From contig QCDR01000008.1 in NCBI GenBank assembly GCA_003278705.1, positions 1 through 62,592 on the forward strand: 62,592 nt of DNA. Reading direction: 5' to 3'. The notes under the pieces are model-generated. The model had not been told where the DNA came from. It searched no databases and was given only the letters and a program-made list of their open reading frames with translations. The stretch is from Prochlorococcus sp. AG-355-J23 (GTDB lineage: Bacteria > Cyanobacteriota > Cyanobacteriia > PCC-6307 > Cyanobiaceae). This document shows, one piece after another, positions 1 to 6,625 of the stretch (within the stretch, counting starts at the first letter, position 1; each line of letters opens with the position of its first letter). A program made the position numbers and the translations under genes.

Positions 1-120
1 ATGATTGAATCAGCTTTAAGGAGACATAATAGAAGATCTACAATAATATCAAGCGTACTTGGCTGGATTCTAATAGGAGGTTATTCTTTTGGACTTTTTC
101 AAGCAGTTCAAAATGTCTAA
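1..120 (+). CDS. Small one-helix membrane protein, unknown (possibly cut by window edge)
   Basis: An open frame of 39 codons begins with ATG at the first base of the window and ends in TAA. The first 15 residues are basic (RRHNRR) and are followed by a hydrophobic stretch of about 18 residues, so it looks like a one-helix membrane protein with its N terminus in the cytoplasm. Because the frame is open at the left edge, the true start may lie further upstream. I do not recognise a family. Many genes of this size class occur in this genome type. Confidence 0.5.
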   Translation: MIESALRRHNRRSTIISSVLGWILIGGYSFGLFQAVQNV

Positions 121-183
121 TTAATCTTTTCTTTAAAGTAGAACTTGCTAGATGATAAATTAATATAAGACTAAGTTTTTATT

Positions 184-405
184 ATGATGGAATATATTGA
201 GGAAAATCTTGCAGTAATAAAAAAATATTTAAGAAAACGAAAGCAGTACACATCAAAATTAAATAATGTTTCGATAATGGAAGAATTCAAAGAATGGAGC
301 AAAGATCCATTACCTGAGACAGAATCAATTTGGACTTTACCTGACTTAACTAGAAATGAAAGACTAAAAAATTTTTGTCGCTCAATAAAGAAGGAAATAA
401 GATAA
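184..405 (+). CDS. Small soluble protein, unknown
   Basis: 73 codons starting with two ATGs (184 and 187), preceded by an AT-rich gap of 63 bp after the previous small gene. The protein is charged, with a lysine/arginine-rich helix-like N-terminal half (KKYLRKRKQYTSK) and no membrane segment. A tryptophan-containing middle (EFKEWSKDPLPETES) looks conserved in style rather than random. I recognise no family; coding is supported by length and by lack of a competing frame. Confidence 0.55.
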   Translation: MMEYIEENLAVIKKYLRKRKQYTSKLNNVSIMEEFKEWSKDPLPETESIWTLPDLTRNERLKNFCRSIKKEIR

Positions 406-409
406 GTAT

Positions 410-568
410 TTAACTACCTAGTTCTATATGATTTACTTTTAAGTAAAAATAACCAGCAAATCCAACTATATTCAAAATTACAACGAAAATCCAAGCTCCA
501 ATTGGCTGATTAGAATCAAATTTTTTTATTTTAACTTTTTCCTTTAGTCTTTCAATATATTTAGCCAT
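410..568 (-). CDS. Small one-helix membrane protein, unknown
   Basis: 52 residues read from ATG at 568 to TAA at 410. The N-terminal 17 residues are strongly basic (IERLKEKVKIKKF), then a motif NQPIGAW leads into a hydrophobic helix of about 22 residues ending in YFYLKV. This layout is typical of small thylakoid or plasma-membrane subunits in picocyanobacteria, but I cannot tie it to a named subunit; it lacks the ExxNGRxAMxGF chlorophyll-binding motif of Hli proteins. It converges with the gene ending at 405. Confidence 0.55.
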   Translation of the reverse strand: MAKYIERLKEKVKIKKFDSNQPIGAWIFVVILNIVGFAGYFYLKVNHIELGS

Positions 569-652
569 AATTAAAAATATTAAAAAGAATATTTCTAATT
601 ATAGAGAGTTAAATTTTAAGGAATCTTAAATAAAATAAAATTTCTTTTAATT

Positions 653-847
653 CTAATTTTTATTATCAAGCCTGTTAATAGGATATTTAATTAACTCCTT
701 TTTGAGATTTTTTAAAAGTTTATTGTGATTTAAAATTGTAAATTTCCTAGTAAAGGAATAGTGCCATTTCATAGAATTAAAAAAAAAACTTGCTAATTCA
801 TTATTAATAAAATTATAATACTCATTACGGTCATTCAGACCATTCAT
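653..847 (-). CDS. Small protein, unknown
   Basis: 64 residues, ATG at 847, divergent from the peroxiredoxin gene with only 25 bp between the two start codons. The protein is rich in Asn, Phe and Lys, has no clear membrane helix and no motif I recognise. The 84 bp between its stop and the neighbouring small gene are non-coding. It may be genuine because the divergent gap is tight, but the composition is also what AT-rich non-coding sequence would give. Confidence 0.4.
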   Translation of the reverse strand: MNGLNDRNEYYNFINNELASFFFNSMKWHYSFTRKFTILNHNKLLKNLKKELIKYPINRLDNKN

Positions 848-872
848 AATTTAAATAAGGACAAATTTTTTC

Positions 873-1457
873 ATGAGCTTAAGAGTTGGCCAAGAAGCAC
901 CAGACTTTAGTGCTACAGCAGTATATGATCAAGAGTTTAAGGAGATTACACTTTCAGGTCTAAGAGGTAAATGGGTTGTTCTATTCTTTTACCCACTAGA
1001 TTTTACATTTGTATGTCCAACTGAAATCACTGCATTTAGTGATAGATACCAAGATTTTTCGGAACTTAATACGGAAATACTTGGGGTATCAGTTGATAGC
1101 AAACACTGTCATTTGGCTTGGATACAAACCCCAAGAAATGAAGGTGGTATAGGTGATATTAACTATCCGTTAGTTTCTGACTTAAAAAGAGAAATTTGTC
1201 AGGCGTACAATGTTCTAAATGATGATGGAGAGGCTGATAGAGGTTTATTTCTTATCAATCCCGAAGGAGTAGTTATGCATACGACTGTTAACAAGGCTCC
1301 TGTAGGTAGAAATGTTGATGAAACGCTAAGGATTCTTCAAGGTTATCAATACGTTGCGGCAAACCCCGATGAAGTATGTCCAGCAAACTGGACACCCGGG
1401 GAGAAAACAATGTTAGAGGACCCCAAAGGTAGTAAGGAATATTTTTCTGCGCTATAG
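873..1457 (+). CDS. 2-Cys peroxiredoxin (thioredoxin-dependent peroxidase)
   Basis: 194 residues of the AhpC/TSA family, which reduces H2O2 and alkyl peroxides with electrons from thioredoxin. The peroxidatic cysteine sits in FTFVCPTE near residue 51, and the resolving cysteine in EVCPANW near residue 171, so it is a typical dimeric 2-Cys enzyme. The C-terminal YF region (KEYFSAL) corresponds to the structure that makes such enzymes sensitive to overoxidation. Length and start ([12 protein letters not shown]) match the family. In an oxygenic phototroph this acts in the cytoplasm against photosynthetic peroxide. It converges with a membrane-protein gene only 15 bp downstream. Confidence 0.95.
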   Translation: MSLRVGQEAPDFSATAVYDQEFKEITLSGLRGKWVVLFFYPLDFTFVCPTEITAFSDRYQDFSELNTEILGVSVDSKHCHLAWIQTPRNEGGIGDINYPLVSDLKREICQAYNVLNDDGEADRGLFLINPEGVVMHTTVNKAPVGRNVDETLRILQGYQYVAANPDEVCPANWTPGEKTMLEDPKGSKEYFSAL

Positions 1458-1472
1458 AAGTATTACAGACAT

Positions 1473-2225
1473 TTAAGTAAGTATTGAGTAGTAAATAAAT
1501 ATAAAAAAATAAAAAATAAATATATTCAAAAAGGGGATAACATCCCCTATTTGAGGTTTGGGCACGATCCAATCGCTCAAATTAGTTTTATATGATAAGA
1601 AGGACCACGTATAAAAAGAAATTTCTATGGCAACTAGGATAAAAAGATTAATTAAATTTAAGTCATTTAATCCAAAATATCTATAAATATGAAACTGCTC
1701 ATCAACACTAATATTATTAATTTGAAGATGCCAAAGATAGAGAGAAATCAAAATAAAATTTACCAATATTATTTTTTTTAACAGAAACCTAGATTTCTTA
1801 AAAATTAATAGGATAGAAATTAAAAATATAAAAAAACTTAACTGTGGAATATCCGGTTTTGGTACATTAATTTCTTCAAGAAATAAATTAAAAATAAGAT
1901 CAAAATTTATAAATATATAATCAGCTATTAAGTAAGAGAGAAATATTAAATTTATTGCTACAAAGAATAATAATCTTTTTCCTTTAATTATTTTTGTACT
2001 TCGGATTTTATCCTTAGTAAAACTATAGTATGTATAGTTTTTTAAAGAGTTTAAATACACCAAAGATGGACATATTGCACCGCTCAGATAGTAAAGGATT
2101 GAATAAAAGGAAATATCATTAATATTGAGTGAATACAAATTAAACCATTGTTTTTGTACAAATGGAAGAATAAGTAAAAATGAAATTGAAACTAATAACT
2201 TCGTTGTATTGTTTTTAATTATCAA
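1473..2225 (-). CDS. Polytopic membrane protein, unknown, directly downstream of the FtsH-like gene
   Basis: 250 residues with about seven hydrophobic segments (for example near residues 10-25, 88-108, 129-145, 150-167, 190-208 and the last 20 residues). There is no signal for transport or enzymatic function that I recognise; conserved-looking loop motifs are VPKPDIPQ and IVPKPQIGD. It starts 33 bp after the stop of the FtsH-like gene on the same strand, so the two are probably co-transcribed, which makes it a candidate partner or client. The last 25 codons overlap a GC hairpin (1533-1547). Confidence 0.7.
   Translation of the reverse strand: MIIKNNTTKLLVSISFLLILPFVQKQWFNLYSLNINDISFYSILYYLSGAICPSLVYLNSLKNYTYYSFTKDKIRSTKIIKGKRLLFFVAINLIFLSYLIADYIFINFDLIFNLFLEEINVPKPDIPQLSFFIFLISILLIFKKSRFLLKKIILVNFILISLYLWHLQINNISVDEQFHIYRYFGLNDLNLINLFILVAIEISFYTWSFLSYKTNLSDWIVPKPQIGDVIPFLNIFIFYFFIFIYYSILT
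1526..1548 (-). terminator. Hairpin with T-run, possibly bidirectional terminator inside a gene end
   Basis: GGGGAT (1533-1538), loop AAC, ATCCCC (1542-1547) form a 6-7 bp GC-rich stem. Read on the minus strand it is followed by CTTTTTG, resembling a Rho-independent terminator. It lies about 60 bp before the stop codon of the minus-strand membrane-protein gene and about 75 bp after the peroxiredoxin stop, so it could end transcription from either side. The plus-strand side has no good T-run. Confidence 0.35.
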
Positions 2226-2257
2226 GAAAATATTTTTTTTAATTTAAAGCAATTAAA

Positions 2258-4012
2258 TCAAACTTTCAACAATTTAGAAGTTGTTAATTTAAAAACTTTT
2301 TTATCTATAGTTTCTTGATTTAAAAGTATATCAACTAATTTATCTAGTAAGATTCTATTTTTTTTCAATATTTTTATTGAATTATTTAATGAAATTTTTG
2401 AAATATTTATGATTTCATTATCTATTCTAGAGCTGGTATTTTCTGCTATGAGAGGCTTTCTTCTAAATAATCCATCTCCTAAATACATTTTATTATTATC
2501 AGAATCCATTGAAATTGGACCAATAATTGAAAATCCATATTTTGTAACCATTTCTCTTACAATATTTGTCGCATAAGAGATATCATTTATGGAGCATTGT
2601 GTAATTTCACCTTCACCAAAAACTATCGTTTCTGCTGCTCTTCCAGCTAGAGCAATTTCAATTTTTGAAAATAATAATTTTTTTGAAATCAATCCACTAG
2701 AAATTACATCTTCGTCAGGGCATATTTTTGTATATCCTCCTATAGATCCAGATCTAGGTAAAATCGTAATTTTATCAACTGATTCAATTCCATTTCTCAC
2801 AGCAGAGACAATTGCTCTACCTACTTCGTTATAAGCAATAATTTTTTTCATATTAGGAGAAGTTATTAATGAGCTTCTCAGGCCAATCGTAATTTTATCA
2901 AGAGCATTTTCTATATGAAGATCACTGATTAATTTAGATTCGTCTCTTGCACAGTGAATAGCACTCTCGTTCATCAAGTTTGCAAGATCTGCTCCCGAAA
3001 ATCCAACTGTTCTAGAAGCCCAATATCCTAAGTCAACTTCGCTTGAAAGTGGTTTGGAAAGTGAGTGAACTGAAAGAATTTTTTTTCTTCCATCTAAATC
3101 TGGAAGCATTACTTCAATTTTTCTATCAAATCTACCTGGTCTTAATAATGCTGCGTCCAAAATATCTGGTCTATTTGTTGCTGCTAAAACAATAATCCCA
3201 GAATTATCAGCAAAACCATCTAATTCAGTGAGAAGCTGATTAAGGGTTTGTTCTCTTTCATCATTTCCACCTCCGATCCCAGACCCTCTTTGCCTACCAA
3301 TAGAATCAATTTCATCAATGAAAATTATACAAGGAGATTTTTCCTTAGCCTTAGAGAACAGATCACGAACCCGGCTTGCTCCAACACCAACAAAAAGTTC
3401 TACAAACTCTGATGCCGATATTGAGAGAAAAGGCACTCCTGATTCACCAGCAATTGCTTTAGCTAATAATGTTTTACCTGTTCCTGGTGGGCCTATTAGA
3501 AGAACTCCCTTAGGAACTTTTGCTCCAAGATTTTCAAATTTCTTTGGTTCTTTCAAAAATGTTATTACCTCTTTTAATTCCTCAGCGGCTTCAGGGACGC
3601 CAGCTACATCATCGAATCTCGTTTCTACATCATCAATAGTTACAAATTTAGCTTGATTTTTAGTAAAACCAAAAGCTCTGGAAGCAAATTTTGATGTACT
3701 CCTCAAGATTAAGACTATAGCTAATATGAAAATCAGGAAAAGACTTATTGAAGCGAATGAATTAGCAGCTGAGGCTTCTTTTCTACTATTGTTAATAGTT
3801 AGATCTACCTTATTTTCAGTAGCCTTTTCAAGGATTAATTGATCGTTGTAAAGGATAGGTATTTTAAATTTATCCCCATTTTTATACAGAACATCAATTT
3901 CTCTCTGTCTTGGATAGAAAAATATTGATTCTATTTTTCCCGTCTCTATATCTTTTAAAAGATCCGAATAACTTGATTTAGAATCTGAATATGAGAATTT
4001 TGATCTAAACAC
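2258..4012 (-). CDS. FtsH-like AAA+ membrane protein with degenerate protease site
   Basis: 584 residues. FtsH proteases are hexameric membrane AAA+ ATPases fused to a zinc protease. The ATPase looks intact: Walker A GPPGTGKT near residue 173, Walker B IIFIDEID, and the second region of homology [18 protein letters not shown]. The family zinc motif HEAGH is replaced by NEVGR at residues 395-399: both ligand histidines are lost, while the catalytic Glu396 and the Asp ligand (SINDI, Asp477) remain. The frame starts at GTG 4012, with a stop three codons upstream. Only one N-terminal membrane helix (about 88-105) is seen, where the family usually has two. A polytopic membrane protein follows downstream. 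It resembles the inactive FtsHi proteins of chloroplasts in logic; peptide-bond hydrolysis is unlikely, while unfoldase or scaffold activity is possible. Confidence 0.93.
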   Translation of the reverse strand: MFRSKFSYSDSKSSYSDLLKDIETGKIESIFFYPRQREIDVLYKNGDKFKIPILYNDQLILEKATENKVDLTINNSRKEASAANSFASISLFLIFILAIVLILRSTSKFASRAFGFTKNQAKFVTIDDVETRFDDVAGVPEAAEELKEVITFLKEPKKFENLGAKVPKGVLLIGPPGTGKTLLAKAIAGESGVPFLSISASEFVELFVGVGASRVRDLFSKAKEKSPCIIFIDEIDSIGRQRGSGIGGGNDEREQTLNQLLTELDGFADNSGIIVLAATNRPDILDAALLRPGRFDRKIEVMLPDLDGRKKILSVHSLSKPLSSEVDLGYWASRTVGFSGADLANLMNESAIHCARDESKLISDLHIENALDKITIGLRSSLITSPNMKKIIAYNEVGRAIVSAVRNGIESVDKITILPRSGSIGGYTKICPDEDVISSGLISKKLLFSKIEIALAGRAAETIVFGEGEITQCSINDISYATNIVREMVTKYGFSIIGPISMDSDNNKMYLGDGLFRRKPLIAENTSSRIDNEIINISKISLNNSIKILKKNRILLDKLVDILLNQETIDKKVFKLTTSKLLKV

Positions 4013-4143
4013 TAATCTTTATAAGTGATTAATTAAGCATATATGCTTATTTAAAAAATTGACGTATATAAACAAAATATACTCAAAAGTTTTGGAGATA
4101 ACCAGTTAAAGGTTATATTATTATATGGAAATAAAGAAACAGA

Positions 4144-4317
4144 ATGGCTGTACCAAAGAAGAAAAAATCTAAGAGTAAAAGGAACCAAAGACACGCTGTT
4201 TGGAAAGGAAAAGCAGCAATAGCAGCTCAAAAAGCTATATCTTTAGGTAAATCAGTTTTAACTGGGAAAGCTCAAGGATTTGTTTATCCTATTGATGAAG
4301 AAGAAGAAGAAGAGTAG
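4144..4317 (+). CDS. rpmF: 50S ribosomal protein L32
   Basis: 57 residues beginning [20 protein letters not shown], the canonical L32 N terminus, and ending in an acidic tail of six glutamates after PID. Bacterial L32 is normally 55-60 residues, so it is complete. It lacks the zinc-binding cysteines found in some L32 types. The gene is divergent from the FtsH-like gene, with about 130 bp between starts that must carry both promoters, and converges with ycf20 across 3 bp. Confidence 0.95.
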   Translation: MAVPKKKKSKSKRNQRHAVWKGKAAIAAQKAISLGKSVLTGKAQGFVYPIDEEEEEE

Positions 4318-4320
4318 CTT

Positions 4321-4647
4321 TTAAGATCCTAATTTAAAGGCTTCAAGTATAACGGCATAAATTGCACCAATTCTTAATTTATCAACTACGGTCCATAGAT
4401 AATAAAATTTTGAACTTGCGGCAGGTTTAATTCTTATAATGATTTCAATAAAAAAAATAATTATTGGGACCATTATCAACTCATTTTTACCTTCAGATAT
4501 AAATTTTGTAATAAAATTTGCGAACAAAAAATAACCTGTCAAAACAGAAATTAGACCAATAGATTTTGTTCTCCAAGTATCACTTAGAAAACCAAAAAAT
4601 AAATTATATAACTGGTAGGTAATTCTTGAAAAACTAGTTTTTTGCAT
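4321..4647 (-). CDS. ycf20: Ycf20 / DUF565 family membrane protein
   Basis: 108 residues. The arrangement FFGFLSDTWRTKSIGLISVLTGYFL, a second hydrophobic stretch IMVPIIIFFIEIIIRI, and the ending AVILEAFKLGS match the Ycf20 family of cyanobacteria and plastids. The plant and algal relatives are linked to photoprotection (non-photochemical quenching), but the biochemical role is unknown. It overlaps the upstream HAD phosphatase gene by 14 bp, which implies translational coupling. Confidence 0.85.
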   Translation of the reverse strand: MQKTSFSRITYQLYNLFFGFLSDTWRTKSIGLISVLTGYFLFANFITKFISEGKNELIMVPIIIFFIEIIIRIKPAASSKFYYLWTVVDKLRIGAIYAVILEAFKLGS

Positions 4648-5395
4648 TACTAAAAGACACTAAATAATCACTTAGAAAGTTATAGTCAATATATGATTTT
4701 TTTAGTTTAGGGCCTTTAATTACATTTGCCACATTAGTCTGATCACCAAGACTGTCTAAAATACAATCTAATTTAATATTTTCCTCAAGAACAATTGGGA
4801 TATTTGAAGGAACAAAAATTGTTGGCAAGTTAGCTGCCAAGGAAGATTTCAATCCCGGATTGGAGTCTTCAAAAACAATTGACTTGTTTTTGTTTATACC
4901 ACTTAATTGGATTGCCTTTAAATATGGTAAGGGATTTGGTTTCTTTAATTCAACGTCTTCGCTTGAAATAATGAACTCAAAAGGGTTGAAGCCATTAAAA
5001 AGATAATCAACAAGTAGATTGACTTGAATTCTTGAACTTGAAGTAACAATAAATTGTCTTACTTTTTTTCTATGTAATTCATTTATTAATCTAAAAACAC
5101 CAGTTTTTAAACTAACACAATTTTTTTTTATAATTTCTAAATAATGAAACTGCTTTGTTTCATGAATTTTGAGAATTAAATCTTCTGAGAAATTATCATT
5201 ATTAGATTTAGCGTAATAAGCAATCCTATTTTTGCCCCCATTTATCTTCAAAAGTTTTATATATGTATTGGTATCCCAAGTCCAATCAATACCAAGTTCA
5301 TTAAAAGCATTATTAAAAGCAGGTAAATGGGCCTCTAATTCAGTATTTGCGATGGTACCATCTAAATCCCAATAAACACCCTCCAGATAAGTCAC
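4634..5395 (-). CDS. HAD-superfamily hydrolase, CbbY/phosphoglycolate-phosphatase-like
   Basis: 253 residues. HAD motif I is seen as YWDLDGTIANTE at residues 8-19 (nucleophile Asp10, acid Asp12), motif II as FIVTSSSR, and motif III/IV as KKPNPLPYLKA ... IVFEDSNPGLKSS. The cap domain (about 20-100) is the helical CbbY type, which usually acts on small sugar phosphates such as xylulose- or ribulose-bisphosphate by-products. The exact substrate cannot be told from sequence. The gene overlaps ycf20 by 14 bp and has the Psb30-like gene just upstream on the same strand. Confidence 0.85.
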   Translation of the reverse strand: MTYLEGVYWDLDGTIANTELEAHLPAFNNAFNELGIDWTWDTNTYIKLLKINGGKNRIAYYAKSNNDNFSEDLILKIHETKQFHYLEIIKKNCVSLKTGVFRLINELHRKKVRQFIVTSSSRIQVNLLVDYLFNGFNPFEFIISSEDVELKKPNPLPYLKAIQLSGINKNKSIVFEDSNPGLKSSLAANLPTIFVPSNIPIVLEENIKLDCILDSLGDQTNVANVIKGPKLKKSYIDYNFLSDYLVSFSNAKN

Positions 5396-5410
5396 TAAAA
5401 AGAATTTCTT

Positions 5411-5488
5411 TTATTTACGGTAAAATACAAGAGCAATTATCGCTGGTCCTGCTAACGCAACTACAGCCAAAGGAATAAGTGTTGCCAT
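5411..5488 (-). CDS. psb30: Probable photosystem II protein Psb30 (Ycf12)
   Basis: 25-residue peptide, start ATG 5488, stop TAA 5411. One hydrophobic helix with the central pattern ALAGPAIIALVFYRK matches the AGPAxIxLL...R ending of Psb30/Ycf12, a peripheral one-helix subunit of the photosystem II core. It fits no other short PSII, cytochrome b6f or PSI subunit I know as well. Length is slightly short for the family (about 30-45). It is divergent from the YkgJ-type gene with an 82 bp gap. Confidence 0.6.
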   Translation of the reverse strand: MATLIPLAVVALAGPAIIALVFYRK

Positions 5489-5570
5489 GATTAATGAATA
5501 TGTTTTGTGATACTATTTTTACAAATAAATGACGAAACTGTACTGATACGTTACAAGATTGAATTAAATT

Positions 5571-5918
5571 ATGAAATCATGGACATGTATAGAAAATTGT
5601 GGAGCTTGTTGTAAATTCGACTTGAACGAAAGAAGCGATTTAGCTAACAAACTTCACAAAGAAGATATAGCTTTGATAAATTCGATGACGGCTAAAGACG
5701 GCTGGTGTAAAAACCTGGACAGAGAAAATAAAAAATGCTTAATTTATGAAACCAGACCATATTTTTGCCGTGTAAGTGAATTTTCAACTTCATTTAAAGA
5801 ATATTTGAAATCTGGTGATAAATTTTTAATAGATTGCTGCAAACAACATATTTCATCAAATTATGGATACCAAAGTAAAGAGATGAAAACTTTTAGAATT
5901 GCTGTTTCAGGAAAATGA
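5571..5918 (+). CDS. YkgJ-family (UPF0153) cysteine-cluster protein
   Basis: 115 residues with the Zn/Fe-binding cluster signature: ENCGACCKF near residue 8, GWCKNL near 44, KKCLIYETRPYFCR near 54-67 and DCCKQH near 88. These cysteines match the YkgJ family, thought to chelate zinc or an iron-sulfur cluster; its enzymatic role is not established. Its stop overlaps the next gene's start by 4 bp, so it is coupled to the UPF0016 pair, whose products move manganese or calcium in other organisms. A metal-linked operon is a reasonable inference. Confidence 0.85.
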   Translation: MKSWTCIENCGACCKFDLNERSDLANKLHKEDIALINSMTAKDGWCKNLDRENKKCLIYETRPYFCRVSEFSTSFKEYLKSGDKFLIDCCKQHISSNYGYQSKEMKTFRIAVSGK

Positions 5919-6241
5919 ATAGTAAATTAGAAAAAAAAGAAAACAATCTAGAAAAAAGTTTTTTTTCAATATTTATAACGACTTTTACTACAATTTTTAT
6001 TGCTGAACTTGGCGATAAAACTCAGATAGCCACATTAATGCTTTCTGCCGAATCGGGCAGGCCAGTAGTTGTTTTTCTTGGAAGTTCTCTAGCATTAATA
6101 AGCTCTAGCATAGTAGGAGTTCTTATTGGTAAATGGGTATCAAATAAAATATCTCCTAGCAAATTTGCTTTATCTACTGGTACTTTAATGATATTGATAA
6201 GCATATTTTTAGCTTATGAAACATTCAAAAATTATTTATAA
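5915..6241 (+). CDS. Half-size UPF0016/GDT1 cation transporter, first subunit
   Basis: 108 residues with one copy of the ELGDKTQIATL signature (consensus ExGD[KR][ST]) that forms half of the ion site, plus three hydrophobic segments. Full UPF0016 transporters (TMEM165, Gdt1, cyanobacterial Mnx) carry two such halves in one chain and export Mn2+ or exchange Ca2+. Here the halves are separate genes lying end to end, so a heterodimer with the next gene is expected. It has a longer N-terminal tail (LEKKENNLEKSF) than its partner. Location is plasma or thylakoid membrane. Confidence 0.88.
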   Translation: MNSKLEKKENNLEKSFFSIFITTFTTIFIAELGDKTQIATLMLSAESGRPVVVFLGSSLALISSSIVGVLIGKWVSNKISPSKFALSTGTLMILISIFLAYETFKNYL

Positions 6242-6553
6242 ATGGTTTTAAGTTTATTACTATCAACATTTCTAACCGTTTTCATAGCTGAATTAGGTGA
6301 CAAAACTCAACTAGCTACTTTAACTATAAGTGGCACTTCAAATAAACCATTAGCAGTTTTTCTAGGATCTTCTTCAGCACTTGTTTTTGCAAGTTTACTA
6401 GGAGCTTTAACAGGTGGTTCTATTTCAAGTTTTTTACCCGAAGTAGTTCTTAAGTCAATAGCATCCATTACATTTTTCATCATTGGTATAAGGCTTTTTA
6501 TCAACTCTTTCACCATCGAAAAAGAAGAAAAAGAAGAGAAAGAAAATAATTAG
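6242..6553 (+). CDS. Half-size UPF0016/GDT1 cation transporter, second subunit
   Basis: 103 residues beginning on the base after the previous stop codon. It repeats the signature as ELGDKTQLATL near residue 16 and has GSSSALVFASLLGALTGG, followed by a third helix and a very acidic/lysine-rich tail (EKEEKEEKENN). The two halves differ clearly outside the signature, so this is an old duplication rather than a recent one. Together they supply the two acidic motifs of a full GDT1-type transporter, most likely for manganese in a phototroph. Confidence 0.88.
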   Translation: MVLSLLLSTFLTVFIAELGDKTQLATLTISGTSNKPLAVFLGSSSALVFASLLGALTGGSISSFLPEVVLKSIASITFFIIGIRLFINSFTIEKEEKEEKENN

Positions 6554-6625
6554 TTTTAAGCTTGGATAATAAGGTGTAATAATTAAGTGTATACCCCTAA
6601 ATTAATTTATAATTTCATTTAGATC

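Noticed and set aside
3318..3656. 112-codon plus-strand frame inside the FtsH-like gene
   Set aside because: It is antisense to the Walker A region of a clear AAA gene; its protein has no motif and the length is explained by codon bias on the opposite strand.
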